A DNA stretch of 39,538 bases. Origin: Betaproteobacteria bacterium (GTDB taxonomy: Bacteria > Pseudomonadota > Gammaproteobacteria > Burkholderiales > Usitatibacteraceae). The notes below the pieces were generated by a model. That model was not told the origin of the DNA. It did not search any database and saw only the letters and a program-made list of their open reading frames with translations. The stretch lies in assembly GCA_019449455.1 (NCBI GenBank), contig JAGRPO010000040.1, positions 1-39,538 on the forward strand, read 5' to 3'. The first letter of the stretch is position 1; the number at the start of each line of letters is the position of its first letter. This document shows positions 5,980 through 13,533 of this stretch, piece after piece. Both the position numbers and the translations under genes were made by a program.

Positions 5980-7164
5980 ATGAACACCGGACTCATCGCC
6001 GCTGCCATCACCTGCGCCCTGGCCGCGCCCGCGCTCGCGCAGTCGCCGGGTGCCGACGGCGGGCACCGCCACCAGGTCATCATCGACGGCCACGATATCC
6101 TTGCCGAGGCGGCAGGCGCGAAGGCTTCCGCCCAGGTCTGGCGCCAGTGGGGCGACGACCTGCGCGCCTCGCTGGGAACGATGTTCGGCGATCACTTCGC
6201 CGCGAAGCCCGTGAAGGGCGCCCCCTACAGCGCCGAGGTGTCGACGCAGGTGAGCCAGACGCTCGCCGACGGCAACGTGATCGCCAGGCAGACCACCGGC
6301 CGCGTCTATCGCGATGGCGAGGGCCGCACGCGCCAGGAGACGGTGGTGAACGGGGAAGCCAAGTCGATCCAGTTGCGCGACCCCGTCGAGGGCTCCGCGG
6401 TGATGCTGCTGCCCGGCACGAAGAAGGCCGTGCGCCTGCCCAGGATCGTGCGCCACGACGAGCGCAAGGAGCTCAGGATCCTGCGCGTCGGCGAGAAGGA
6501 GATCCGCATCGAGGACGGCAAGGTCACCATCGACGGCAAGGAAACCGCCGGCACGGTCGCGTTGAAGTCCGCGGGCAAGGAGATCCGCATCGACAACGGC
6601 AAGGTCACCATCGACGGCAGGGAGATCGCGCCGGGCGAAGGCGACAGGAAGGTGGTCGTGAAGCACATCACGGAAGGCGAGACGGGCGACGGCACGCGAC
6701 GCGAGGAAGTGCGCGTGCACGTCGTGCGCAGCGTCGACGGGAAGGAAGCGCGCACGCTCGAGTCGCTCGTGCCGCCCGTGCCGCCCGTCCCGCCCGTCCC
6801 GCCCGTGCCTCCCGTTCCGCCGATGGCCAGCGCGTTCGAAGGTCGTTTCGACGGAGCGCTCCTGAAATCGAAGGCCACCACGACCTCTCTCGGCGTGAAG
6901 GAGTTCGACGGCGTGAAGGCCGAGGGCAAGTCGACCGTGCGCACCATCCCCGCCGGCGAGATCGGCAACAGGAACCCGATCGTGGTCACGTCGGAGTCGT
7001 GGTATTCACCCGACCTGCAGCTCACCGTGTACTCGCGGCAGAGCGACCCGCGCTTCGGCGAGACGACCTATCGCCTCACGAACATCCGCCGGGGCGAGCC
7101 TTCCGCCGATCTCTTCAAGGTGCCGGAGGAATACGCCGGCGGCGGCAAGCGCGGCAGGGGATAG
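5980..7164 (+). CDS. Secreted protein of the ECF cassette, unknown function
   Basis: A 394-residue protein with a signal peptide ending ALAAPALA (about residues 1-20). The middle holds a near-exact duplicated motif, KEIRIEDGKVTIDG at 173-186 and KEIRIDNGKVTIDG at 200-213, suggesting tandem beta hairpins. A Pro-rich linker of six V-P-P units spans 264-281. The conserved C-terminal part (about 305-385) includes TVRTIPAGEIGNRNP, then SESWYSPDLQL and SDPRFGETTYRLTNI. From memory, this block recurs in secreted proteins of several proteobacteria. It lies 24 bases behind the membrane protein, so all three genes are probably one operon. Envelope stress sensing is a guess from context. Confidence 0.65.
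   Translation: MNTGLIAAAITCALAAPALAQSPGADGGHRHQVIIDGHDILAEAAGAKASAQVWRQWGDDLRASLGTMFGDHFAAKPVKGAPYSAEVSTQVSQTLADGNVIARQTTGRVYRDGEGRTRQETVVNGEAKSIQLRDPVEGSAVMLLPGTKKAVRLPRIVRHDERKELRILRVGEKEIRIEDGKVTIDGKETAGTVALKSAGKEIRIDNGKVTIDGREIAPGEGDRKVVVKHITEGETGDGTRREEVRVHVVRSVDGKEARTLESLVPPVPPVPPVPPVPPVPPMASAFEGRFDGALLKSKATTTSLGVKEFDGVKAEGKSTVRTIPAGEIGNRNPIVVTSESWYSPDLQLTVYSRQSDPRFGETTYRLTNIRRGEPSADLFKVPEEYAGGGKRGRG
6769..6822 (+). repeat. Tandem 9-base repeat encoding (Val-Pro-Pro)6
   Basis: Six imperfect copies of a 9-base unit (GTSCCKCCS-like) code for six V-P-P triplets. They form a rigid proline-rich linker within the secreted protein at 5980-7164. Confidence 0.8.
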
Positions 7165-7211
7165 CCGTCGCGCGCGGGTATCATGGGCCCCCGCGCCAAG
7201 GAGGCGCGTCC

Positions 7212-7742
7212 ATGGTCCTGTCCACCGCCCGCCTGCGACTTCGCCCCTGGCGCGAGTCCGACCTCGCGCCGTTCGCGGCGATGAACGCCGATGCGCGCGT
7301 GATGGAGCATTTCCCGGCGCTCCTGGCGCGCGAAGAAAGCGACGCGATGGCCCGCCGCATCATGGCGAGGCTCGAATCGCAGGGCTGGGGACTGTGGGCC
7401 CTCGAGGTGGCTGGCGGCGAGCCCTTCATCGGTTTCGCGGGGCTCGCCACGCCGGCCTTCGAGGAATACTTCACCCCGTGCACGGAGGTCGGCTGGCGCC
7501 TGGCGCGCGATGCCTGGGGCCACGGCTACGCGACCGAGGCCGCGCGGGCGGCGGTCGCCTTCGGTTTCGGGAACCTGGGGCTCGCCGAGATCGTTTCCTT
7601 CACCGCGACAACCAACACCCGCTCGATGGCGGTGATGGAGCGGCTCGGCATGCGCCGCGACGGCGAGTTCGACCATCCCAGGATCGCCGAAGGCAATCCG
7701 GTTCGAAGGCACGTGCTCTACCGGCTGGGGCCGGGCCGCTAG
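7212..7742 (+). CDS. GNAT N-acetyltransferase (RimJ/RimL type)
   Basis: A 176-residue GNAT protein. It begins STARLRLRPWRESDLAPFAAMN, the typical RimJ/RimL N-terminus. Motif A is in EVGWRLARDAWGHGYATEAARAAV (acetyl-CoA pyrophosphate loop), and NTRSMAVMERLGM closes the fold. AAGGAGG lies 7 bases before the ATG. RimJ/RimL-type enzymes acetylate protein N-termini or small amines; the substrate is not predictable here. The stop overlaps the end of the convergent DUF924 gene by 4 bases. Confidence 0.88.
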   Translation: MVLSTARLRLRPWRESDLAPFAAMNADARVMEHFPALLAREESDAMARRIMARLESQGWGLWALEVAGGEPFIGFAGLATPAFEEYFTPCTEVGWRLARDAWGHGYATEAARAAVAFGFGNLGLAEIVSFTATTNTRSMAVMERLGMRRDGEFDHPRIAEGNPVRRHVLYRLGPGR

Positions 7743-8323
7743 AAACGGGAGCCCGGCTCCTTCAGGAACGCGACCTCCCCGGGCGTCGATTCGCGCCCGA
7801 GCGCGGCGTTGCGGTGCGGAAAGCGGCCGAAGCGACGGATGATCTCGCGGTGCTTCCCGGCCCAAGCGGTGAGCCCCCTCGTCTCGGGAAAAGACTCGAG
7901 CGCCGAGAAGAGCGCGATCGAGCGGTCCTGCACGGCGAGATCCTCGGCGTGCTCGAAGGGCAGGTAGGCGAACTGCCGCTCCACCGGCAGCCGCGCCACG
8001 TCCCATCCCGCCGCAACCATCCGTCGCGCGCAATCGAGCGCCATCGCGTCCTGCGAGAAGGCGCGCGGGTCGTCGCGGTAGAGGTTTCGCGAGAACTGGT
8101 CGAGCACGACGATCAACGCGAGCATCGAATCGGGGTCGTCGCGCCAGCGGTCGCGCTCGCCGAGCGCTGCGCTCGCGTGCAGCGCCAGGAAACGGCGCCG
8201 GATCTCCCCGTCGAAAGCGGGGTCCTTCCGGAACCACGCCTCCCGCGGCTTGCCATGGCCGGGCGATCCCGGCTCGCCGAACCAGAACGCCAGGACTTCG
8301 CCGGCCTGCACGCCGGAGTTCAC
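7739..8323 (-). CDS. DUF924 family protein
   Basis: A 194-residue protein with the family landmarks EVLAFWFGEPG, a basic WFRKDPAFD, LDQFSRNLYRDDPRAF, AYLPFEHAED and FGRFPHRNAALGR. Length is normal. DUF924 has a tetratricopeptide-like all-helical fold and no established enzymatic role. It is the last gene of the leftward block but lies 52 bases downstream of the metal exporter, so cotranscription is possible but not shown. Confidence 0.9.
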   Translation of the reverse strand: MNSGVQAGEVLAFWFGEPGSPGHGKPREAWFRKDPAFDGEIRRRFLALHASAALGERDRWRDDPDSMLALIVVLDQFSRNLYRDDPRAFSQDAMALDCARRMVAAGWDVARLPVERQFAYLPFEHAEDLAVQDRSIALFSALESFPETRGLTAWAGKHREIIRRFGRFPHRNAALGRESTPGEVAFLKEPGSRF

Positions 8324-8375
8324 GGCGCGCCCCGGATCAGCGCGGGTGGAAAGGGGCGCCGGAATGCCACCGGCC

Positions 8376-9404
8376 CTACGGACAGCTCAGGTGCGGGCAG
8401 CGGTTGACCTCGACCGAGACGTGGACGAGGGTCGGGATGCCGGCGAGGCGCTCGCGGTAGCCGTCGGGCGTCAGGGGCTCCTTCGCGACGATGGTCACGA
8501 TGCAGGCGTAGGATGCGCGGCCGACGCGCCAGACGTGGAGGTCGGCGATCTCGGCGTCGCCGTCGCTCTCGATGGCGAGCTTCACCTGCGCGGCCACGGG
8601 CGTGTCCATCTCGCGGTCGAGGAGCACGCGCGCCGACTGCACGACGAGGCCCTTCGACCACCACGCGATCACGCCGGCGCCGACGAGGCCCATCACCGGG
8701 TCCATCCACGCCCAGCCGAGCATCATCCCCGCGGCCAGCGCCACGATCGCCAGCACCGAGGTGAAGGCGTCGGCCAGCACGTGCAGGTAGGCCGCGCGCA
8801 GGTTCAGGTCGCCGTGACCGTGGCCGTGGCCGTGGCCGTGGCCGTGGCCGTGGCCGTGAGCGTGGCCGTGATCGTGGCCGTGATCGTGGTCGTCATCGTG
8901 GTCGTGGTCGTCATCGTGGTCGTGGTCGTCGCCGTGATCGTGCCCATGGTCGTGGCCGGCCAGGACGAACGCCGACACGACGTTCACCAGCAGGCCCACG
9001 GCGGCGACGACGAGCGCGGTCCCGAAGGCGATGGCGTGCGGATTGGCGAGGCGCAGCACCGATTCCACCGCCATCGCGAGCGCCACGATGCCGAGCACGA
9101 GGGCGCTGGAGAAGGCGCCGAGCACCTCGATCTTCCACGTGCCGAACGCGAAACGCTCGTCGCGCGACCAGCGCCGCGCCAGCACATAGGCGCTGCCGGC
9201 GATGGCGAGCGCCGCGACGTGCGTGCCCATGTGCCACCCGTCGGCCAGCAGGGCCATGGAACCGGTGAGCCATCCGCCGGCGATCTCGGCCACCATCGTG
9301 ACCGCCGTGATGGCCACCACGATCCACGTGCGCGACTCGCCCGCGCGGTTACCCGCGTCGAACGCGTGCTCGTGCCGCCAGGTGGTCAGGTCGTGCAGCG
9401 CCAT
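8376..9404 (-). CDS. dmeF: Cation diffusion facilitator metal exporter (DmeF-like)
   Basis: A 342-residue CDF transporter. The N-terminus HDLTTWRHEHAFDAGN and the segments SMALLADGWHM and FAFGTWKIEVLGAFSSA are characteristic of the DmeF branch, which exports Co2+/Ni2+ by proton antiport. Metal-site residues are visible in LADGWH (TM2) and HVLADAFTS (TM5). The loop between TM4 and TM5 (about 151-198) is a run of HDH, HDD and HGHG units, longer than in many relatives. The cytoplasmic C-terminal domain follows. It sits 46 bases behind the copper operon with a hairpin between. No RcnR/FrmR-type dmeR gene is adjacent, which is unusual for DmeF. Confidence 0.87.
   Translation of the reverse strand: MALHDLTTWRHEHAFDAGNRAGESRTWIVVAITAVTMVAEIAGGWLTGSMALLADGWHMGTHVAALAIAGSAYVLARRWSRDERFAFGTWKIEVLGAFSSALVLGIVALAMAVESVLRLANPHAIAFGTALVVAAVGLLVNVVSAFVLAGHDHGHDHGDDHDHDDDHDHDDDHDHGHDHGHAHGHGHGHGHGHGHGHGDLNLRAAYLHVLADAFTSVLAIVALAAGMMLGWAWMDPVMGLVGAGVIAWWSKGLVVQSARVLLDREMDTPVAAQVKLAIESDGDAEIADLHVWRVGRASYACIVTIVAKEPLTPDGYRERLAGIPTLVHVSVEVNRCPHLSCP
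8811..8960 (-). repeat. Tandem repeat encoding the His-rich loop of the exporter
   Basis: About 150 bases of 6-base CCGTGG-like units grade into TCGTGG/TCGTCA units on the + strand. On the coding strand they give (His-Gly)n and (His-Asp)n. The repeat is prone to length change by slippage. Confidence 0.85.
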
Positions 9405-9420
9405 GCCTGTGTCGTCGAAG

Positions 9421-9440
9421 CGGCGGCCGGGTGGCCGCCG
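9421..9440. other. Intercistronic stem-loop between copZ2 and dmeF
   Basis: CGGCGGCC (9421-9428) pairs with GGCCGCCG (9433-9440) around a 4-base loop. No T tract follows on the minus strand, so it may slow or process the transcript and not end it. Confidence 0.45.
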
Positions 9441-9450
9441 GGGGAATCGG

Positions 9451-9663
9451 TCAGGCGGGCGCGGCGCGGACCGGCGAGAAGCCGGCCCTGGCGATGGCGG
9501 CCGCGATGCGGTCGGCGGAGAAGTCGCTCTCCACCTTCACGCGCCGGGCGGCGATGTCGATGTCGCAGCGCCCGGCGGGGTCGACGGTCTTCACCGCGTC
9601 GGTGATGGTGGCGGCGCAGTGGCCGCAGGTCATGTCCTGAACGTCGAATTCGATCGTCGTCAT
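9451..9663 (-). CDS. Heavy-metal-associated copper chaperone, copy 2
   Basis: A 70-residue HMA-domain protein with the metal-binding MTCGHC loop at about residues 10-15 and the usual beta-alpha-beta pattern. It resembles the CopZ-like protein at 12703-12912: both read DMTCGHCA near the start and have a T-D/K-A-V-K helix. Its ATG overlaps the stop of the CusF-like gene (ATGA). It would carry Cu(I) in the cytoplasm. Two such chaperones in one block suggests duplication. Confidence 0.85.
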   Translation of the reverse strand: MTTIEFDVQDMTCGHCAATITDAVKTVDPAGRCDIDIAARRVKVESDFSADRIAAAIARAGFSPVRAAPA

Positions 9664-9962
9664 TTCGCCTTCGCCTTTTCGAGCCGGGTCACGAGATAGC
9701 CGCCATCGGCCTCCTCCGCGCGGAAGCGGATCTGCGCGCCGGACTCGAGGCCCTCGAGCAGGGCCGCGTCCTTCACGCGGAAGACCATCGTCATCGGCGG
9801 CATCCTGAGGTTCACGATGGGGCCGTGCTTGATCGTGAGCTTCTTCGCTTCCCGGTCCACCTTCTTCACCTCGCCCGCCGTCAGCGGTGCGTCCGCGGCC
9901 AGCGCGACCGCCGGGACGATGGCGGACGCGAAGGCCGCCGCGAGAATCCATTCGCGCTTCAT
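9660..9962 (-). CDS. CusF-like periplasmic copper-binding protein
   Basis: A 100-residue protein with a signal peptide ending about AVALA (residues 1-22). The mature part reads GEVKKVDREAKKLTIKHGPI and then NLRMPPMTMVFRVKD, the CusF-type OB-fold in which His, Met and Met residues bind Cu(I)/Ag(I). It is normally a chaperone for a CusCBA efflux pump, but no such pump is present here. It starts 34 bases after the cueR stop, and its own stop overlaps the next chaperone start. The start at 9962 is chosen because it gives the signal peptide. Confidence 0.88.
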   Translation of the reverse strand: MKREWILAAAFASAIVPAVALAADAPLTAGEVKKVDREAKKLTIKHGPIVNLRMPPMTMVFRVKDAALLEGLESGAQIRFRAEEADGGYLVTRLEKAKAK

Positions 9963-9996
9963 CAATCGCTCTCCTGTCGGGATTTCCGCTGCCATT

Positions 9997-10446
9997 CTAA
10001 GCCCGCGCGGCCCCGGCGAGGTCGTCGAGGATGGGACAGTCGGGGCGGCCGTCGCCATGGCAGCAGTGGACCAGGTGCTCGAGGGTGCGCCTCATGCCCT
10101 GGAGCTCGGCGATGCGCGCGTCGAGGTCGGCCATGTGCTTCGCGGCCAGGCGCTTCACGTCGGCGCTGGCGCGGCGCTTGTCCTGCCACAGGCCGAGCAG
10201 CCCGGCGATCTCCTTCATCGTGAAGCCCAGGTCGCGCGACCGCCGGATGAAGCGCAGCACGTGCACGTCGGCATCGCGGTAGATGCGGTAGCCGGCCACC
10301 GTGCGCCCCGCCTTGGGCACCAGCCCGATCTCCTCGTAGTGACGGATCATCTTGGCCGACACGCCCGAGGCCTCGGCCGCCTCGCTGATGTTGAAGAAGC
10401 CCTCGCGGCGCGCGTCGGACAGCTCGAAGTATTTCGCCTGCGGCAT
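9997..10446 (-). CDS. cueR: CueR-type copper-responsive MerR regulator
   Basis: A 149-residue MerR-family activator. The DNA-binding part is FNISEAAEASGVSAKMIRHYEEIGLV, followed by GYRIYRDADVHVLRFIRRSRDLGF. The Cu(I) loop CHGDGRPDC places cysteines 129 and 137 eight apart, as in CueR. It has about 17 extra N-terminal residues (MPQAKYFELSDARREGF) that CueR usually lacks. The start at 10446 has a GGAG motif and lies one base after the copA stop. Its likely target is the palindromic promoter at 12941-12971 at the head of the same operon, giving positive autoregulation. Confidence 0.92.
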   Translation of the reverse strand: MPQAKYFELSDARREGFFNISEAAEASGVSAKMIRHYEEIGLVPKAGRTVAGYRIYRDADVHVLRFIRRSRDLGFTMKEIAGLLGLWQDKRRASADVKRLAAKHMADLDARIAELQGMRRTLEHLVHCCHGDGRPDCPILDDLAGAARA

Positions 10447-10447
10447 T

Positions 10448-12700
10448 TCAATCTCCGGTCGTTCGGGGCCGTGCCGGCTTCCAGCGGCGAAGCAGCAGCG
10501 CATTGGACACCACGCTCACGCTGCTCAGCGCCATCGCCGCGCCCGCGATCACCGGCGAGAGAAGGCCCAGGGCCGCGAGCGGCACGCCCACCACGTTGTA
10601 CACGAAAGCCCAGAAGAGGTTCTGGCGGATCTTCGCATGGGTGCGGCGCGAGATGTCCAGCGCGTCGGCCACCAGCGACGGGTCGCCGCGCATGAGGGTG
10701 ACGCCCGCGGTGTGCATCGCCACGTCGGTGCCGGTGCCCATCGCGATGCCGATGTCGGCCGCGGCGAGGGCCGGCGCGTCGTTGATGCCGTCACCCACCA
10801 TCGCCACCGCGCCGTACGACCTGCGCAATTGCGCCACCACGGCGGCCTTGTCCTCCGGCAGGACCTCGGCGCGCACGTCGTCGATTCCAGCGGCGCGGCC
10901 CGCCGCTTCGGCCGCGCCGCGGTTGTCGCCCGTGACGAGGACCGGCACGATGCCGAGCGAGCGCAGCGTCGCGACGGCCGCGGCGGACTGCGGCTTCAGC
11001 GCGTCGCCGAAGGCGAGGAGCGCCAGCGCGCGGGCCCGCGGCGCCGACTCGACGAGCCAGGACACGGTCATTCCCTGCGCCTCCAGCCTCGCGGCATCGC
11101 TCTCGAGCCGCTCGATGCCCGCGACGTTCAGTTCTCCCGCCCAGCGACGGCTGGCGATCGCGATCGTGCGCGCCTCGATCACCGCCTCGACGCCGCGTCC
11201 TGCCACCGTGCGCATCTGCCCCGCCTGGGGGATCGGGACGACCTCGCGCCGTGCCGCCTCCGTCACCGCCCTCGCGAGCGGATGCGCGGAGCCGCGCTGC
11301 ACGGCCGCGGCCAGGCGCATCGCCTCGTCGCGCGCGATGTCCAGGGGCACGATCTCGGCGAGCGAAGGCTTGCCCTCGGTGAGCGTTCCCGTCTTGTCGA
11401 AGGCCACCACGCGCGTGCGGTGCGCGATCTCGAGCGCCAGCGCATCCTTGATGAGGATCCCGTGGCGGGCGGCCATTCCCGTGCCCACCATGACCGCCGT
11501 CGGCGTGGCGAGCCCCAGCGCGCACGGGCACGCGATGACGAGGACGGCCACGGCGTTGAGCACCGCGGCCTCCCAGTTTCCGGTGGCCAGTCCCCACGCG
11601 AGGAGGGTCGCGAACGCGATGGCCACGACCGCCGGCACGAACACTTCGCTCACGCGGTCGACGAGGCGCTGGATGGGCGCCTTGGCGGCCTGCGCCGACT
11701 CGACCGCGCGAATGATCCTCGCGAGCGTGCTCTCCGCGCCCACGGCGACCGTGCGCGCGACGAGGCGGCCCTCGGCATTCACCGAGCCGCCCGTGATGCG
11801 GCTGCCCGGCGACTTGGGCACCGGCAGGCTTTCGCCCGTCACGAGGGACTCGTCCACGTGGCTCGCGCCCTCGACCACCTCCGCGTCGACGGGCACGCGC
11901 TCGCCGGGAAGCACGACCACGACGTCGGTTACCCGGACCAGTGCCACCGGCACGACGCGCTCCTCGCCGCCCGCGAGCAGGCGCGCCGTCTCCGGGCGCA
12001 GCGCCGCGAGCGCCCGGATCGCTTCCGTCGTCTGCCGCTTGGCGCGCTCCTCGAGCCATTTGCCCGCGCGCACCAGCGTGATCACGACGGCGGAGGCCTC
12101 GAAGTAGAGATGCCCGCCCTCCTCGGCGAGCGCGAGGTACACGCTCAGCCCGTAGGCGGCGCTGGTGCCGATGGCCACCAGGAGGTCCATGTTGCCCGCG
12201 CGCGCGGCGAGCGCCTTCCACGCCGAGCGGTAGAAGCGGGCGCCGATCACGAACTGCACCGGCGTGGCGAGCAGCCACTGCAGCCAGACCGGCAGCATCC
12301 AGTGCGCGCCGAAGAGGCCCGCCACCATCGGCACGACGAGCGGCGCCGTGAGCAGGACCGCGGCCGCCAGCTCGAGCGTGTCGCGGCCGATGGCGGCCGC
12401 CGGCGCCCCGGGGATCGCCTCCTCCCTGACCGAGCTTTCGTATCCCGCCTTCCTGATCGCCTCGATGGCCGCCCGCGCGATGTCGCCGGAGGCGCTCAGC
12501 GTGGCCGTTTCCGTGGCCAGGTTGACGCCGGCCGCCACGACCCCGGGCACCTTGAGGAGCGCCTTCTCCACGCGCGCCACGCACGAGGCGCACGTCATCC
12601 CGTGCACGGACAGCTCGAGGACGTTCACGTCCAGCGGGCTGCCTCCCCCTCCGGGAGAGGGCCGCGGCGAGGCGAACGCGGGCAAGGCGCTGGCAGCCAT
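10448..12700 (-). CDS. copA: Copper-translocating P1B-type ATPase
   Basis: A 750-residue Cu(I) export ATPase. A single N-terminal metal-binding domain carries GMTCASC (residues 34-40), then eight membrane helices follow. Catalytic motifs are complete: TGES (about 288), CPC in the membrane (about 390), phosphorylated Asp in DKTGT (about 434), the HP motif SAHPLA (about 472), and [10 protein letters not shown] (about 633). The tail [10 protein letters not shown], after YN and MALSS-type residues, fits the Cu(I) subgroup. A Pro/Gly-rich segment precedes the first domain. The start lies 2 bases after the copZ stop. It pumps cytoplasmic Cu(I) to the periplasm, where the CusF-like protein could receive it. 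Confidence 0.95.
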   Translation of the reverse strand: MAASALPAFASPRPSPGGGGSPLDVNVLELSVHGMTCASCVARVEKALLKVPGVVAAGVNLATETATLSASGDIARAAIEAIRKAGYESSVREEAIPGAPAAAIGRDTLELAAAVLLTAPLVVPMVAGLFGAHWMLPVWLQWLLATPVQFVIGARFYRSAWKALAARAGNMDLLVAIGTSAAYGLSVYLALAEEGGHLYFEASAVVITLVRAGKWLEERAKRQTTEAIRALAALRPETARLLAGGEERVVPVALVRVTDVVVVLPGERVPVDAEVVEGASHVDESLVTGESLPVPKSPGSRITGGSVNAEGRLVARTVAVGAESTLARIIRAVESAQAAKAPIQRLVDRVSEVFVPAVVAIAFATLLAWGLATGNWEAAVLNAVAVLVIACPCALGLATPTAVMVGTGMAARHGILIKDALALEIAHRTRVVAFDKTGTLTEGKPSLAEIVPLDIARDEAMRLAAAVQRGSAHPLARAVTEAARREVVPIPQAGQMRTVAGRGVEAVIEARTIAIASRRWAGELNVAGIERLESDAARLEAQGMTVSWLVESAPRARALALLAFGDALKPQSAAAVATLRSLGIVPVLVTGDNRGAAEAAGRAAGIDDVRAEVLPEDKAAVVAQLRRSYGAVAMVGDGINDAPALAAADIGIAMGTGTDVAMHTAGVTLMRGDPSLVADALDISRRTHAKIRQNLFWAFVYNVVGVPLAALGLLSPVIAGAAMALSSVSVVSNALLLRRWKPARPRTTGD

Positions 12701-12702
12701 CG

Positions 12703-12912
12703 CTAGATTCCCCCGCCGGCGAGCACCGGGGTGTACCCGGACTCCGCGATGGCGGCCACGAATTCCCCTGGCGCCTCGCCGCTCGCGATGCGCACCTTGC
12801 GCCCCGCGAGGTCGATCTCGCAGCTCGCAGCGGCGTCGATTTCCTTGACGGCTTTCGTGATGACCGAGGCGCAGTGGCCACAGGTCATGTCGTTCACGAC
12901 GATTTCGATCAT
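12703..12912 (-). CDS. copZ: Copper chaperone (CopZ-like HMA protein), first gene of the operon
   Basis: A 69-residue heavy-metal-associated domain with MTCGHC at about residues 9-14 and the ending [11 protein letters not shown]. It is the first cistron after the CueR promoter, with a 5' leader of about 20 bases and a GGAG-like motif before the ATG. It would deliver Cu(I) to CopA, which follows 2 bases later. The start at 12912 is used because longer reading frames run into the operator. Confidence 0.9.
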   Translation of the reverse strand: MIEIVVNDMTCGHCASVITKAVKEIDAAASCEIDLAGRKVRIASGEAPGEFVAAIAESGYTPVLAGGGI

Positions 12913-12940
12913 GGCGGCTCCTTGTTGGACGCACGCCGCC

Positions 12941-12971
12941 ACTCTCCACCTTCCCACCATGGGAAGGTCAA
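12941..12971 (-). promoter_or_regulatory. CueR-type promoter of the copper operon
   Basis: On the minus strand, the -35 box TTGACC (12966-12971) and the -10 box GAGAGT (12941-12946) are 19 bases apart. This is the long spacer typical of MerR-family promoters. The spacer holds a perfect 9-3-9 palindrome, ACCTTCCCA-N3-TGGGAAGGT (12948-12968), closely matching the E. coli copA CueR box. Confidence 0.9.
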
Positions 12972-12977
12972 GCCGCC

Positions 12978-13439
12978 TTATTCGGCGAGATCGGGGCCGA
13001 TCACCGCCCTGAGGAGGGTTTCACTGAGCCCGGCGCGCTTGTCGTACCGCCCGGAAAACCACCAGGCCGCCCCCTTCTTGATGGTGAGGTCGCCGTGGTG
13101 CCCCGTGAGGAGCCGCGCCGCCGCGCGCCCGAGGGTGGGCTGGTGGCCGACGATGATCACGCCCCCGTCGTTGCGGGGCCAGTCGGCTTCGCGGATGAGC
13201 GCGTCCTCGGTCGCCGAGGGCCCCAGCGTGACCCGCACATCGTAGTCGCGACCGAGGGCGTCCGCCGTCTGCCGGGCGCGCGCCGCGGGGCTCGCGAGGA
13301 TCCTCCACTCGCCTTCCAGGCGCGGGCGCAGCCACTTCGCCACCTTGGCCGCCTGCCTGCGTCCCTTGTCGGTGAGTTCGCGCTTCATGTCGAGCACGCC
13401 GTCTTCCGCCTCGGCGTGGCGCCAGAGGACCAGTTCCAT
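12978..13439 (-). CDS. sixA: Phosphohistidine phosphatase SixA-like
   Basis: A 153-residue histidine-phosphatase (phosphoglycerate-mutase superfamily) protein of SixA size. The catalytic loop LVLWRHAEAE is at the N-terminus, SPAARARQTAD supplies the phosphate-pocket arginine, and VGHQPTLGR holds the second histidine. SixA removes phosphate from histidine on HPt domains or phosphotransfer proteins. It ends 6 bases before the copper promoter and probably belongs to a separate unit. Confidence 0.88.
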   Translation of the reverse strand: MELVLWRHAEAEDGVLDMKRELTDKGRRQAAKVAKWLRPRLEGEWRILASPAARARQTADALGRDYDVRVTLGPSATEDALIREADWPRNDGGVIIVGHQPTLGRAAARLLTGHHGDLTIKKGAAWWFSGRYDKRAGLSETLLRAVIGPDLAE

Positions 13440-13533
13440 CGTTCTCTCCGGATGGGTGACGATGGCCCATTACATCACGGTCCACGCCGGGAGCGTCCCG
13501 AATGTGACAGCCTCGTTTCGCTCGGGGCGCCCT

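Noticed and set aside
8811-8960. Regular short repeats resembling a CRISPR or satellite array
   Set aside because: Units are 6 bases without spacers and lie in frame in the exporter His-rich loop.
10352-12706. 784-codon open frame on the + strand across the copA region
   Set aside because: Complement of copA; Arg/His-rich without recognisable domains, while the minus strand encodes a complete P-type ATPase.
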